Shown: in pieces, positions 1 to 8,553 of the stretch
How positions within the stretch are numbered: position 1 is the stretch's first letter
How the letters are laid out: each line of letters begins with the position of its first letter
From: Planctomycetota bacterium
GTDB lineage: Bacteria > Planctomycetota > Planctomycetia > Planctomycetales > Planctomycetaceae
Assembly: GCA_027622115.1 (NCBI GenBank)
Contig: JAQBZS010000099.1
Coordinates: 1-12,717 of the forward strand
Length of the DNA: 12,717 bases
Direction of reading: 5' to 3'
The notes under the pieces: generated by a model
Databases searched by the model: none
What the model was told of the DNA's origin: nothing
What the model saw: only the letters and a program-made list of their open reading frames with translations
Program-made: the position numbers and the translations under genes

Positions 1-2429
1 GATTGGCAGTTCCTGCTCCGGCTGCTGCTCCTGGGCGAGGCAGAGGTCAAGGCAAGCCCGGGGCCAAAGCAAAAACCGCAGCTGCGGCGCCGCAGGCCAA
101 GAAAGAAGCCAAAGACGCACAGGCTGCAGCACGACCAGCAAGGGCGAACTCAGCCAAGCCATTGCCGGCGGCGAGCCAACCCAGTCCCGCTCGGGAGCAG
201 TTGGCCAAACAGGTGGCCGAACAGGTGGACCGCGCGGCACTGAAAAGAGAATTGGATCTGTTGGTTCCAGGCAATGTTCTCCAAGACGCAAAACGCCGCT
301 CGATCGCAGCCGTTCGAGTTTATGCGCATGCGGCGCGAGCGGATCGGCAGCCCGGCGAACGCGTCGACTTCACGGAAACGCTCTACTGGCATGCCGGCGT
401 CAGAACAGCCGCCGAAACAGGCGAGGCCACGTTCGCATTCAGCCTCAACGACTCGGTGACCAGCTTCCGAATCACAGCCGACGCATTTGACGCAAATGGA
501 GCCTTGGGTTCCGCCACGAGTACGATCGATTCCGTCGAGCCGTTCTACATCGAGCCCAAGCTTCCGCTCGAAGTCACGCAGCACGACACGCTTGAAGTGC
601 CGTTCGCGTTGGTCAATTCCACCGACGAGTCACTGCCGATTTCGTCGGTCAACATTCAGGCTCCTGGAGCACACACGGTCGACTTGCCCGTCAAGGAACT
701 CGCGCCGGGGCAACGAGCACGCGGCATCATTTCGATCGATGTCGGCGAATTCACGGGTGCGGCGGATGTGATGATCGCGGCGGCGGCGGGTGCGTACCGA
801 GATCAAGTGACTCGCAAACTCAATGTGGTTCCGCTGGGCTTCCCGGTCGAAATCGCTCATGGCGGGATGCTGTTTGCCGACGAAACGACCGCTCACGAAG
901 TTGTGATCCCGGACGATATCGTGCCCGGCAGCATTCGCACGCAGGCCAAAGTCTTTCCGACTCCGCTGGGCAATCTGACTGCGGCACTGGAACGCTTGAT
1001 CCGCGAACCGAATGGGTGCTTCGAACAGACGAGTTCCTCGACGTATCCACTTATCATGGCTCAGCAATACTTCCAGTCGCACACGGGAGTTGATCCCGCG
1101 CTGATCGAACGCAGCAGCGCGATGCTCGACAAAGGCTACAAGCGGCTGATCGGTTACGAGTGCAAGGAACACGGCTTTGAGTGGTTCGGTGCCGATCCCG
1201 GTCACGAAGCATTGACGGCCTACGGGCTGATGGAATTCACCGACATGTCACAAGTTCGCGACGTGGACGCCGACATGTTGGCTCGGACTCGTCAATGGCT
1301 GCTCGGCACGCGAGACGGCAAGGGCGGCTTCAAGCGGCAACGCCGAGCACTCCACACGTGGGTCACCGATCCCGATGTTTCGAATGCCTACATCACATGG
1401 GCGTTGTTGAGTGCCGGCGAAACCGACCTGACAGCGGAAGTCGACCAGGTCGTCAACGCGGCCCAGAAATCACAAAACACGTACGTGCTGGCTCTCGCCG
1501 CGAATGTCGCGGTATTGGGCGGCAGGAAAGACGCGGCACTCGGCCTGCGAGACCGACTAATCAAGCTCCAGGAATCCGACGGCGGCATTCAAGGGGCGAC
1601 GCAGTCCATCGTCGGCAGTGGAGGCGACGCGTTGCGAATCGAAGCGACCGCGTTGGCCGCTTTGGCGTGGACATCGGACGTCGATTACATCGATCACGCG
1701 GATGCGGCGATTCGTTATTTGGCGAGTGCATGCAAGGCCGGTCGCTACGGGTCCACGCAGTCCACCGTGCTGACGTTGAAGGCCATCGTGGCTTACGACA
1801 AGTCCCAGGCCAAACCGAAATCACCGGGCACGATCCAATTGGTGATCGACAGCAAGCCCATCGGCGCAGCATTGGCGTTCGACCGAGAAACCCAAGGCAC
1901 GATCGAACTTCCTCAGTTTGGTGAGCATCTCAAGCCCGGCAAGCACACGATCGGCTTGCGGATGGTGGACGGTTCCAGCATGCCGCACGCGGTGTCGATC
2001 AACCTCTTCAGCACAAAGCCGGCATCGTCCGAGAAGTGCGAATTGCAGGTGGTTACCAAACTTCGAGATAAGAAACTGACGGAAGGCGACGTAACGGAAG
2101 TCGATTTGCAACTCGCGAATCTGTCGGACAAAGTCGTCACGAATCCCATAGCGATCGTCGGTATTCCGGGAGGCCTAGAAGTCCGACACGATCAACTCAA
2201 GGAGTTGGTAAAGTCCAAGAAGATCGCGGCGTACGAAGTCATCGGTCGAGACGTAGTGTTCTATTGGCGGGAACTCGCGGCCGATTCCCAGGTGCGATTG
2301 CCGATCAGCGTGATCGGTGCCGTTCCCGGCGATTACACCGGTCCCGCCAGCCGGGCATACCTGTACTACACCGACGAACACAAGCACTGGGTCGGTGGTT
2401 TGAGTGTTTCGATCGCGCCGAAACGTTAG
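1..2429 (+). CDS. Alpha-2-macroglobulin family protein, C-terminal part (5' end outside window)
   Basis: The visible 808 residues are the C-terminal part of a bacterial alpha-2-macroglobulin, a large secreted or periplasmic protease trap. Numbering is from the TTG at 3. Residues 3-70 are a low-complexity Ala/Pro/Lys/Arg stretch. An A2M-type beta domain follows at about 118-210, with ETLYWHAGVRT and FRITADAFDANG. The thioester motif GCFEQTSS has Cys339, Glu341 and Gln342, so the Cys-Gln pair needed for a covalent bond to the attacking protease is intact. A helical toroid (thioester domain) runs to about 600, with repeats such as DGKGGF, ESDGGI and YGSTQSTVLTLKA. The C-terminus, about 680-808, resembles the receptor-binding-like domain and ends in AYLYYTDEHKHWVGGLSVSI. 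Bacterial family members usually exceed 1500 residues, so roughly half is missing to the left, including any signal peptide. The TTG at 3 is probably not the true start. The family assignment is firm; the protease target is unknown. Confidence 0.9.
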   Translation, partial: LAVPAPAAAPGRGRGQGKPGAKAKTAAAAPQAKKEAKDAQAAARPARANSAKPLPAASQPSPAREQLAKQVAEQVDRAALKRELDLLVPGNVLQDAKRRSIAAVRVYAHAARADRQPGERVDFTETLYWHAGVRTAAETGEATFAFSLNDSVTSFRITADAFDANGALGSATSTIDSVEPFYIEPKLPLEVTQHDTLEVPFALVNSTDESLPISSVNIQAPGAHTVDLPVKELAPGQRARGIISIDVGEFTGAADVMIAAAAGAYRDQVTRKLNVVPLGFPVEIAHGGMLFADETTAHEVVIPDDIVPGSIRTQAKVFPTPLGNLTAALERLIREPNGCFEQTSSSTYPLIMAQQYFQSHTGVDPALIERSSAMLDKGYKRLIGYECKEHGFEWFGADPGHEALTAYGLMEFTDMSQVRDVDADMLARTRQWLLGTRDGKGGFKRQRRALHTWVTDPDVSNAYITWALLSAGETDLTAEVDQVVNAAQKSQNTYVLALAANVAVLGGRKDAALGLRDRLIKLQESDGGIQGATQSIVGSGGDALRIEATALAALAWTSDVDYIDHADAAIRYLASACKAGRYGSTQSTVLTLKAIVAYDKSQAKPKSPGTIQLVIDSKPIGAALAFDRETQGTIELPQFGEHLKPGKHTIGLRMVDGSSMPHAVSINLFSTKPASSEKCELQVVTKLRDKKLTEGDVTEVDLQLANLSDKVVTNPIAIVGIPGGLEVRHDQLKELVKSKKIAAYEVIGRDVVFYWRELAADSQVRLPISVIGAVPGDYTGPASRAYLYYTDEHKHWVGGLSVSIAPKR

Positions 2430-2481
2430 CTGTCCCCACGATGGTTTTCTGGAGACATGGCGTTTTAGTTTTCAATTCTTG

Positions 2482-2623
2482 AACCACGAAATACACAAAA
2501 CACACGAAAGAAAGACATGTGCAAAGCAACGATCACCGTCGTCGAGCAGTGATCGGCGTATTTACTGAACACGTCGTTAATCCGAATCCCTTTTGCTTAC
2601 TTCCTTTCGTGTATTTCGTGGTT
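2482..2623. repeat. Nested inverted-repeat element between convergent genes
   Basis: The left arm at 2482-2510 begins AACCACGAAATACAC and ends ACACGAAAG. The right arm at 2604-2623 reads CTTTCGTGTATTTCGTGGTT. Its reverse complement matches the left arm except for about nine extra bases in the left copy. Between them a second perfect 7-bp stem (CGATCAC at 2530-2536, GTGATCG at 2549-2555) has a 12-base loop. The element lies in the gap between the alpha-2-macroglobulin gene and the convergent 1409-residue gene, so it could serve as a bidirectional terminator or be a dispersed miniature element. No T-tract typical of a simple intrinsic terminator is obvious. From memory, CCACGAAA-type motifs are scattered between genes in planctomycetes and some other phyla; that was not tested here. 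The rest of 2430-2720 holds nothing recognised. Confidence 0.7.
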
Positions 2624-2720
2624 GCATGACCCATTTCCCTGACATTGCGGTCACTCGTGAATTGAATTGAGTTGTCGCTGCGAGCGATCAATGATGACTG
2701 AACTGCTCGCCGCTCAAACG

Positions 2721-5700
2721 TCAGGCGGTCTTGACGGCTTCGTTCGCGAGATCGATTTGATTGGAGTCGATGCGGCTGGACGTCGTGGTATTCCAGGTCA
2801 ACAGCGTTCCGGGGTAATCGCCCATGTCGGCGTAGCGGCCGAGCTTGTAGATGTGCTCGCGGTAGTTCAGCACGTCCAAGACGGCCAGCGATTGGATCGC
2901 TCGCACCGACACGATCTGTTCCGAGATGCGTCGCGGATGCAGCAGCAGTTGGCCGAGTCGCCGTTCGCCTTCCGCTTGCGAGTTCTGGTCGGCGTTGGCC
3001 CATACGACCAACGCGTCGCGGGCTTGCCAAACATTGTTGAGTACGGCTCGCCAAGCCGTCTTCTTGTCCATGCGGTCGCTGATTCCGAATTCGGTCCAAA
3101 ACCGATTGAACTTGCGCTTCAACAGCCAATGCGGCAGCAGGCGACTGGGCAGCGGTGGACGAGATGAGGCGTCTTCGAAGACTTGCGTCAAAATCTCGCA
3201 GGGCGATAAATGAACTCGGACTTGGTCGAGATCCGCGACGTAGGCGATCGTGGCTGCTCGGAGATGCTCGTTCGAACTGAAGGCTCCGGGTGTCAACCCG
3301 GCATTGTCCGCGGCTCGATCCAACAGGCCGCCGTCCAACAAATGCCGGAGACGTCGGAGGTCGGCTTCGGACCGCTCGCGCTCGTGTTCCACTTCCAATT
3401 GGAAGGCCGGGTCCAGCCGCAGGAAATCGAGATCCACGTCGATTTGACTGCCTTCGATCGTGGTTCGCGTCGAACCGGGGAGCGGGATGCCGAGGAACTC
3501 CGGATCGAGCATCATGCGGATTCGCAAACTGGCCAACACAGCGGGGCCTCGGATGCGCATGATCTTGCGGACCGCGGAATGAAATTGGGCTTTGGCGGCG
3601 TCGCGGTTGCCCTTGCGAAGTTTCGGCTTGCGGATTTCTTGGACGGAATGGAACACCCATACGATCAGCTTGCCCATGAGTTGCAGCAGTTTGCCGAGGA
3701 AAAACACCGGCAGCAGCAGGGCTCGACCACCCGAAAGCCACGAGTTATACAGCGTGAAGAGATTGACGACGCGCTGGTCCTTTGGCATGTCGTGCAGCGG
3801 GAATGTGCCGAAGATGCGGCGAATCAACATGGATCGGTCGGTTACCAATCTTGACTGCACCGCCGAACCGAATCGCAGTGAAATATCTCGATCACGTTGC
3901 TCGTCGAAATCCAAAAAGTGCAGCGCGGTGAATGCGGTCGTGACGTACGTCTGTTCGATTTCGGTGCCTTCCTTGATGACTCGTTCCGCGTCGCTGGACG
4001 GGCCTTCCGCGGCAAGCCACGCGCGATAGTGCTCGCGGTCGGCGGCGTTGACGAGCGGCAATTCCGCCAACGGGATGGCGTTGCGGTTGTAGTCCACCAA
4101 CAAGCACGCCACGGAATGCGAGATTGACTTCGACACGAAATTGAACCAGATGTATGGCCCATTCAGCAGTGATTTCTGTCGCGTCAGATCCAGCCGCGCG
4201 AAGTCCTTGATCTGCTTCTTGCTGACGCGTCCCGACAGCTTTTGAAATTGCAGCAACGCCGGATTGCCCAGCAGTTGACTCGTGGTGCGAATGTCGGAGT
4301 CCGTGAACATCGAACCGTTGAGCCAGTCGCGATACAGCAAGGTGACATCGTCCATGCCCGGCAGAATGGACTCCTTGCCGGTGCCGACTTGCGCTTCGAC
4401 GATGGATTCCAACACGCGTTCGAAGAAGCTGTCGAGGTGTTGCGTGCGAACGTCTCCGCTCTGTTGATCGGTGGCCGTCGCGTCGGGCGGGTCGGTCTCT
4501 TCGCCTTCGCTTGCAGCGCCACCGGTAATCAGTTCGGCGGTCGTCTTGCCCACCCAAGGACTCGCCGAAATCGTGGCGTCTGGATGAAACGTCTCCCATT
4601 CCGGTCGCAGGATGCGTTCGTAGAGAATTTCGGCGTCGCGTTGCAGTTCGCGGCTGCGAAAGATCTCCGTTAGCGACAGGAATCGAGCTTCCGCAGAACG
4701 TTCGTAAAGTTCGGTGGCTTCGCGAGCGATGTTCTTTAGCCAGTTGCCCAGCAGCAGAATCAGGATGCAAATGCTGCCCACAACCGCGACCGTGATACCG
4801 ACGTAGCGTTCCAGAAAATGACGCACGGGCACGAGCCCGGAAAACATCTGCATTTGCAACAGCAACTGCACGAGCACGTAGAACCCGCCGAACATCACCA
4901 AGCGATAGGCCGGACGGCTGGAACTCTTGACGAGCATCTGGCCGACTCGATCCACGAACTGCGACGGAGTCACCGTGCCGTACAGATCGGCGACCCAGAA
5001 ATACGCGTCGTGATAGCGGCGGATGACGCCCGCGATGCGAGTGGCGGTGGCAGAGACCACTTCCGGATCCGTCATCTCGGGCGTGAGTTCGGGAATGCAG
5101 CGGGAAATGATCGGCAGCCACCGAATGGGCGGTCTCGCAAACGTGCGGATGTTTTGCGCCAGATGTCCGACCAATTCATCGCCGAGGCTCACTTCGACTT
5201 CCTGCGGCGTCACGGTCTCGAACTTTTCGATCAGCGTTTGTGCGGGGATCTCGCGGAGTGACGACTGTCTCGCATCCGGCCACTGGGCACCGGACACGTC
5301 CATGGTCGAAATGACTTCGCTCAGAACGGACAAGCGTCGCCCGGCGATGACTTCGCGTGCGGATGGTTCGGCCGTGTTTCCCAGTTCAACCCACGTATCG
5401 CGGACTTCACGTCGCAGACGATTCAGCAACGCACGATCGCTGAAGAGCAGGGCTTCGGCGCGTTCGAGTTCCCCGCGGGTGGGATACAGGATGATGTTGT
5501 GATTCAGAATGTGGCCGTAGCGGCGGGCGAGGCGATCCAATCCGCGAGCCAGCAATCCGAATCCACGCAGCAAGCGCATCAGCGGCCGCAGCAATCGCAC
5601 GTAGCGAGCCAATCTCGGCAGCCGCAGAAACCGAGCCAAACGTCCGGCTCGCAACGCATCGGGACCGGCGGCGAACGTCATTCCCGAAGCGATCAACCCG

Positions 5701-6950
5701 ACTGGCAACGACGGCACGAAGTCGATCAGCGCGTGTCGCCGAAACCACAGCCAGCGGCCTTCGACCATCCGTAACTTCGTGAAGAATTCGGCGAGAAAAA
5801 TGAAGCACGCGGCGGCGTCGATGATGTTGATCCAGAGCACGATGCGGTGAAACCGGGCGGCGTAATCGTCGAGTGCCGCGTGATCCGCCAAAAGCAATGT
5901 TTCGCGAATCCCATCGCGGGCTTCCTGCACATCCGCAGGCTTGCATTGCAGGGCATCGGCGATCATTGCGTCGTCGTAACCGTGGCAGATCAAGTCGAAG
6001 ACTTCGTGCTCGCCGATCTCGGTTTCCGCGTTGCCTTTGGTGAGCCTCGCCAGCGGCCGACTCCAAACCACTTCGAACAGCATCAAGCCGATGACCAAGC
6101 AGATCAGAAACAAGACGACGCGTTCCATGAACGCCACGCGAGGTTCGCCGAAGCGAGACTCCAGGCGATTTTGCAGTTCGCGTTCCTGCCGCTCGGCTCG
6201 CAATCTGGAGAACTTGCGCTTCAGCCGACTGCGTGCCGTGCCGCGAAACACCTCGACATGCTGCAAGTGCCACTCGATGTCTTTCAGCACCAAGCCGAGT
6301 TGCGCCGACGCCTGTTCCGGTGTGACTTGATCGATCGACGTGAGGATCATTTCGGCGCGGTCCGCCAATTCTCGTGCCCAGGCAAGCCGCTGTTCCGAGG
6401 TGGGCGTCGATCGCGAGATTTGATCCAGAAAGGCGCGTTTCAGCTGCGTTTCCGTTTCACGCAGCTTTTGGAAATAGCTCAACGATTCGTTGTGCGTGTC
6501 CGAATCGGCGGAGGCCTCGAGCAGTTCCAAATGGATCGTCGTTGTCTGTTGCAGATGCTCGAAACAGCCGTCCGCGTTTGGACGAACGAGAAACTCCTCG
6601 ACCGCCGCCTTCCAGCCATCGACGGTGCGTTCCTTGAGATCCGCCAACACGCCCACGGTTTCGACCGTCGTTTCGGACAGCTCCCACTGTTGAGCTTGCC
6701 GCCGCCAATGCCCCAATTCGTCGAGGACTGCATTGGCGACTTCGTGTTGCACCACCCGATTGGATTCCACCCACAGTCGGCGGTCCACATTCACCAGAGC
6801 CCTGGACGCGGCCTCGACATCATCGAGCAGACGATTCTCGACGCCACGCAGTTGTTGCTCCAACCGCTTGATTCGGCGAGTGGCTTTGGTGCCGTCGTCC
6901 TCAAGTTCGGCTTGGTCATCGATCGCCGCTGGATCCTGGGTATCACTCAC
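2721..6950 (-). CDS. Large membrane protein (1409 aa) with a voltage-sensor domain and no recognisable pore
   Basis: I do not recognise a named family. Residues 1-265 are charged, helical and probably coiled-coil. S1 is at about 275-296, S2 at 370-393, S3 at 405-422 and S4 at 432-462. S2 has F385-x2-E388-x3-K392, the charge-transfer pattern of Kv channels, and S3 has D410 followed by two prolines (IDFVPSLP). S4 has Arg at 434, 437, 440, 443, 446, 449, 452 and 455, exactly every third residue, then 459 and 462. Two more hydrophobic helices lie at about 681-704 and 713-736, too closely spaced for a standard pore loop, and no TVGYG-like filter is present. A further hydrophobic stretch lies at about 1076-1102. 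The remaining C-terminal region is soluble-looking and unassigned. The GTG start at 6950 is chosen because AAGGA lies seven bases upstream and it overlaps the stop of the NuoN-like gene by eight bases. It could be a voltage sensor, proton channel or regulator. The reading frame is certain; the function is inferred. Confidence 0.85.
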   Translation of the reverse strand: MSDTQDPAAIDDQAELEDDGTKATRRIKRLEQQLRGVENRLLDDVEAASRALVNVDRRLWVESNRVVQHEVANAVLDELGHWRRQAQQWELSETTVETVGVLADLKERTVDGWKAAVEEFLVRPNADGCFEHLQQTTTIHLELLEASADSDTHNESLSYFQKLRETETQLKRAFLDQISRSTPTSEQRLAWARELADRAEMILTSIDQVTPEQASAQLGLVLKDIEWHLQHVEVFRGTARSRLKRKFSRLRAERQERELQNRLESRFGEPRVAFMERVVLFLICLVIGLMLFEVVWSRPLARLTKGNAETEIGEHEVFDLICHGYDDAMIADALQCKPADVQEARDGIRETLLLADHAALDDYAARFHRIVLWINIIDAAACFIFLAEFFTKLRMVEGRWLWFRRHALIDFVPSLPVGLIASGMTFAAGPDALRAGRLARFLRLPRLARYVRLLRPLMRLLRGFGLLARGLDRLARRYGHILNHNIILYPTRGELERAEALLFSDRALLNRLRREVRDTWVELGNTAEPSAREVIAGRRLSVLSEVISTMDVSGAQWPDARQSSLREIPAQTLIEKFETVTPQEVEVSLGDELVGHLAQNIRTFARPPIRWLPIISRCIPELTPEMTDPEVVSATATRIAGVIRRYHDAYFWVADLYGTVTPSQFVDRVGQMLVKSSSRPAYRLVMFGGFYVLVQLLLQMQMFSGLVPVRHFLERYVGITVAVVGSICILILLLGNWLKNIAREATELYERSAEARFLSLTEIFRSRELQRDAEILYERILRPEWETFHPDATISASPWVGKTTAELITGGAASEGEETDPPDATATDQQSGDVRTQHLDSFFERVLESIVEAQVGTGKESILPGMDDVTLLYRDWLNGSMFTDSDIRTTSQLLGNPALLQFQKLSGRVSKKQIKDFARLDLTRQKSLLNGPYIWFNFVSKSISHSVACLLVDYNRNAIPLAELPLVNAADREHYRAWLAAEGPSSDAERVIKEGTEIEQTYVTTAFTALHFLDFDEQRDRDISLRFGSAVQSRLVTDRSMLIRRIFGTFPLHDMPKDQRVVNLFTLYNSWLSGGRALLLPVFFLGKLLQLMGKLIVWVFHSVQEIRKPKLRKGNRDAAKAQFHSAVRKIMRIRGPAVLASLRIRMMLDPEFLGIPLPGSTRTTIEGSQIDVDLDFLRLDPAFQLEVEHERERSEADLRRLRHLLDGGLLDRAADNAGLTPGAFSSNEHLRAATIAYVADLDQVRVHLSPCEILTQVFEDASSRPPLPSRLLPHWLLKRKFNRFWTEFGISDRMDKKTAWRAVLNNVWQARDALVVWANADQNSQAEGERRLGQLLLHPRRISEQIVSVRAIQSLAVLDVLNYREHIYKLGRYADMGDYPGTLLTWNTTTSSRIDSNQIDLANEAVKTA

Positions 6951-8529
6951 CGACGATTCCTTTCGCGGTCGTGCCTGCGGCGACGGAACGGGGCGGGTCG
7001 GACTTTGTCAAATCCAGTGTTTCCACGCCGCGGATCAAGCGGCCCATCAACAGCCCGGCCATCAGCAGCATCACGGCTGCCGCGACGCCCACGATCAACG
7101 CCGGTCGTCCACCGGAAGGTCTTGGTCGACCGAGCAGCGGTTCGAAGCACATGGTCGCCACGATCTTCAGACACGCACCGGCGGTCATCAACAAGTTGAG
7201 CAACACCAACAGCACGACCACATGCCCAATCGATGACTTCATCTCCATCGGCAGGTTGGCGGACATCAACAACAGTTGGCTCCAGAACCCAGGCAACGGC
7301 GGGATGCCGGCGAGGCTCAGCAGGGCAATTGCCAAACTCACGCACGCGATCGGTTGCCGACGAATGATCCCGCTCAAGTCTTCCAGTTCGTCGATCGGAC
7401 GTTCGGGGCGGTCGAGATACCGCAGCAACGACATCGCGCCGATCACGGCTACCGACAGCGTGAGCAGGTGCAGCACGGCGGCTTGCAGCCCGCTGGGCAA
7501 TCCGCTTCCGCCCGCCAGACCGATGTCGGGAAAGCGTGACTCGAAGCAGCCCACCGCGCAGCCAGCCAGGGTGTAGCCGATGTGTGCCATTGCCAAGTAG
7601 CCGACGATCTCACGCACTCGGGTTCGAGTCACCGCGTGGATATTGCCGACGGTCATCGTCGCCACGGCCGTCACTGTCAGTGCCAATTGGAACGATTCTC
7701 GGAATGCCATCAGCACCGGAATCAGCCGGATCAAGATCACGAGGGCCGCACACTTCGGCACAAGATGCAGCACGGCTTCGAACGATGTGGACGTCTTGCC
7801 GATGAGATTGTCGATGCCCACATGAAACGGTGCCGCCGCCAGTTTCCAGCCCAATCCCGCGATCACCATCACTGCGGCCACGTGCCCCAACACCGACGGT
7901 TGACCGACCGATTTCTCCGAGAGGTAACTGGACGCAAACGTCGTGCGCATTGTGTCGAAGGAAGTGCTGCCCGCCAGGCCGGCCAACAACGCCAGCGCCA
8001 CGGCAAGCAGCAGCGTGGACAACCCATTTGCCGCCAGAAAACCGCGAGCGACTCGCGGGGACGTGTCGTCGCCGTCACCGAATGCCAAAGGCCACACCAG
8101 CGGCAGCATCGACAATTCCAAGGCCAGCACCGTTTCGACGGCGTCGTCGGCCAGCGTGGCCAGCAGTCCGCCCGCCGTGGCGAGCAAGATCGACCCAAAG
8201 GCCGCGTACGATTCAGCGGTTCCGCGTTGCGTCGAGAATCTCGCGACCAACAGCGCGGACACCGCGAGCAACAGTCCCAGTTGAACGACAAAGGCGAAAC
8301 GATCGGCCGCGACAATGCCGAGCGGCCCGCGCGTGTCGATCTGTTCCATACACTCGAACAGACACAGCCCCGCGACGCCCATCGCGAATAGCGACACGGC
8401 CGCGGGGCTCAGCGTCTTGCGGATCCGTCCGCTTCGCAGCAATTCGGCGATCAGCAGCAGCAGGCCGGCGGCGAGGATGAGCACCCAGGCGGGCGTGGTC
8501 GGATTGATGGTCGGCGTGGTGATCAGCAT
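6943..8529 (-). CDS. Orphan NuoN-like proton-translocating membrane subunit
   Basis: This 528-residue, highly hydrophobic protein belongs to the Nuo/Mrp antiporter-like family and is closest to complex I subunit N (E. coli NuoN is 485 aa). Family landmarks are visible. They are Glu138 in LALELSMLPL (TM5), Lys229 in GLGWKLAAAPFH (TM7) and Lys259 in LVPKCAAL (TM8), the last two 30 residues apart as in NuoN. Others are GNIHAVTRTRVREIVGYLAMAHIGY and a segment corresponding to the SLAGIP region. By remembered alignment to E. coli, Gln418 in GIPPLPGFWSQ sits where NuoN has Lys395. The usual TPD motif after TM7 reads GIDNLIGKT. No other nuo gene is in the window. The gene follows the Rieske gene by 24 bases and overlaps the next gene by eight. 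It may be a specialised paralogue acting with its operon partners, or a stray complex I subunit whose partners lie elsewhere. Family placement is strong; membership of a true complex I is doubtful. Confidence 0.85.
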   Translation of the reverse strand: MLITTPTINPTTPAWVLILAAGLLLLIAELLRSGRIRKTLSPAAVSLFAMGVAGLCLFECMEQIDTRGPLGIVAADRFAFVVQLGLLLAVSALLVARFSTQRGTAESYAAFGSILLATAGGLLATLADDAVETVLALELSMLPLVWPLAFGDGDDTSPRVARGFLAANGLSTLLLAVALALLAGLAGSTSFDTMRTTFASSYLSEKSVGQPSVLGHVAAVMVIAGLGWKLAAAPFHVGIDNLIGKTSTSFEAVLHLVPKCAALVILIRLIPVLMAFRESFQLALTVTAVATMTVGNIHAVTRTRVREIVGYLAMAHIGYTLAGCAVGCFESRFPDIGLAGGSGLPSGLQAAVLHLLTLSVAVIGAMSLLRYLDRPERPIDELEDLSGIIRRQPIACVSLAIALLSLAGIPPLPGFWSQLLLMSANLPMEMKSSIGHVVVLLVLLNLLMTAGACLKIVATMCFEPLLGRPRPSGGRPALIVGVAAAVMLLMAGLLMGRLIRGVETLDLTKSDPPRSVAAGTTAKGIVGE

Positions 8530-8553
8530 GCGAGCCTGTCTCGAAGAATGAGT

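Noticed and set aside
2533..3741. A 402-codon minus-strand open frame across the end of the large membrane gene
   Set aside because: It is an Arg/Pro-rich out-of-frame shadow of the real gene, and its 3' part runs through the intergenic repeat.
4743..4910. Helix pair after the voltage sensor read as an S5-pore-S6 unit
   Set aside because: Only a few residues separate the helices, there is no selectivity-filter motif, and they are more than 200 residues from S4, so a standard pore is not supported.
2721..6950. DabA-like partner of a DabB-type transporter
   Set aside because: No zinc-ligand Cys/Asp/His/Cys arrangement of that family was seen, and the protein has a voltage sensor and several membrane segments, unlike soluble DabA.
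5847..7199. A 450-codon open frame on the plus strand opposite the large membrane protein and the end of the NuoN-like gene
   Set aside because: It mirrors the coding frame of two well-supported minus-strand genes, has no recognisable domain, and is the sort of long antisense frame expected in GC-rich coding DNA.
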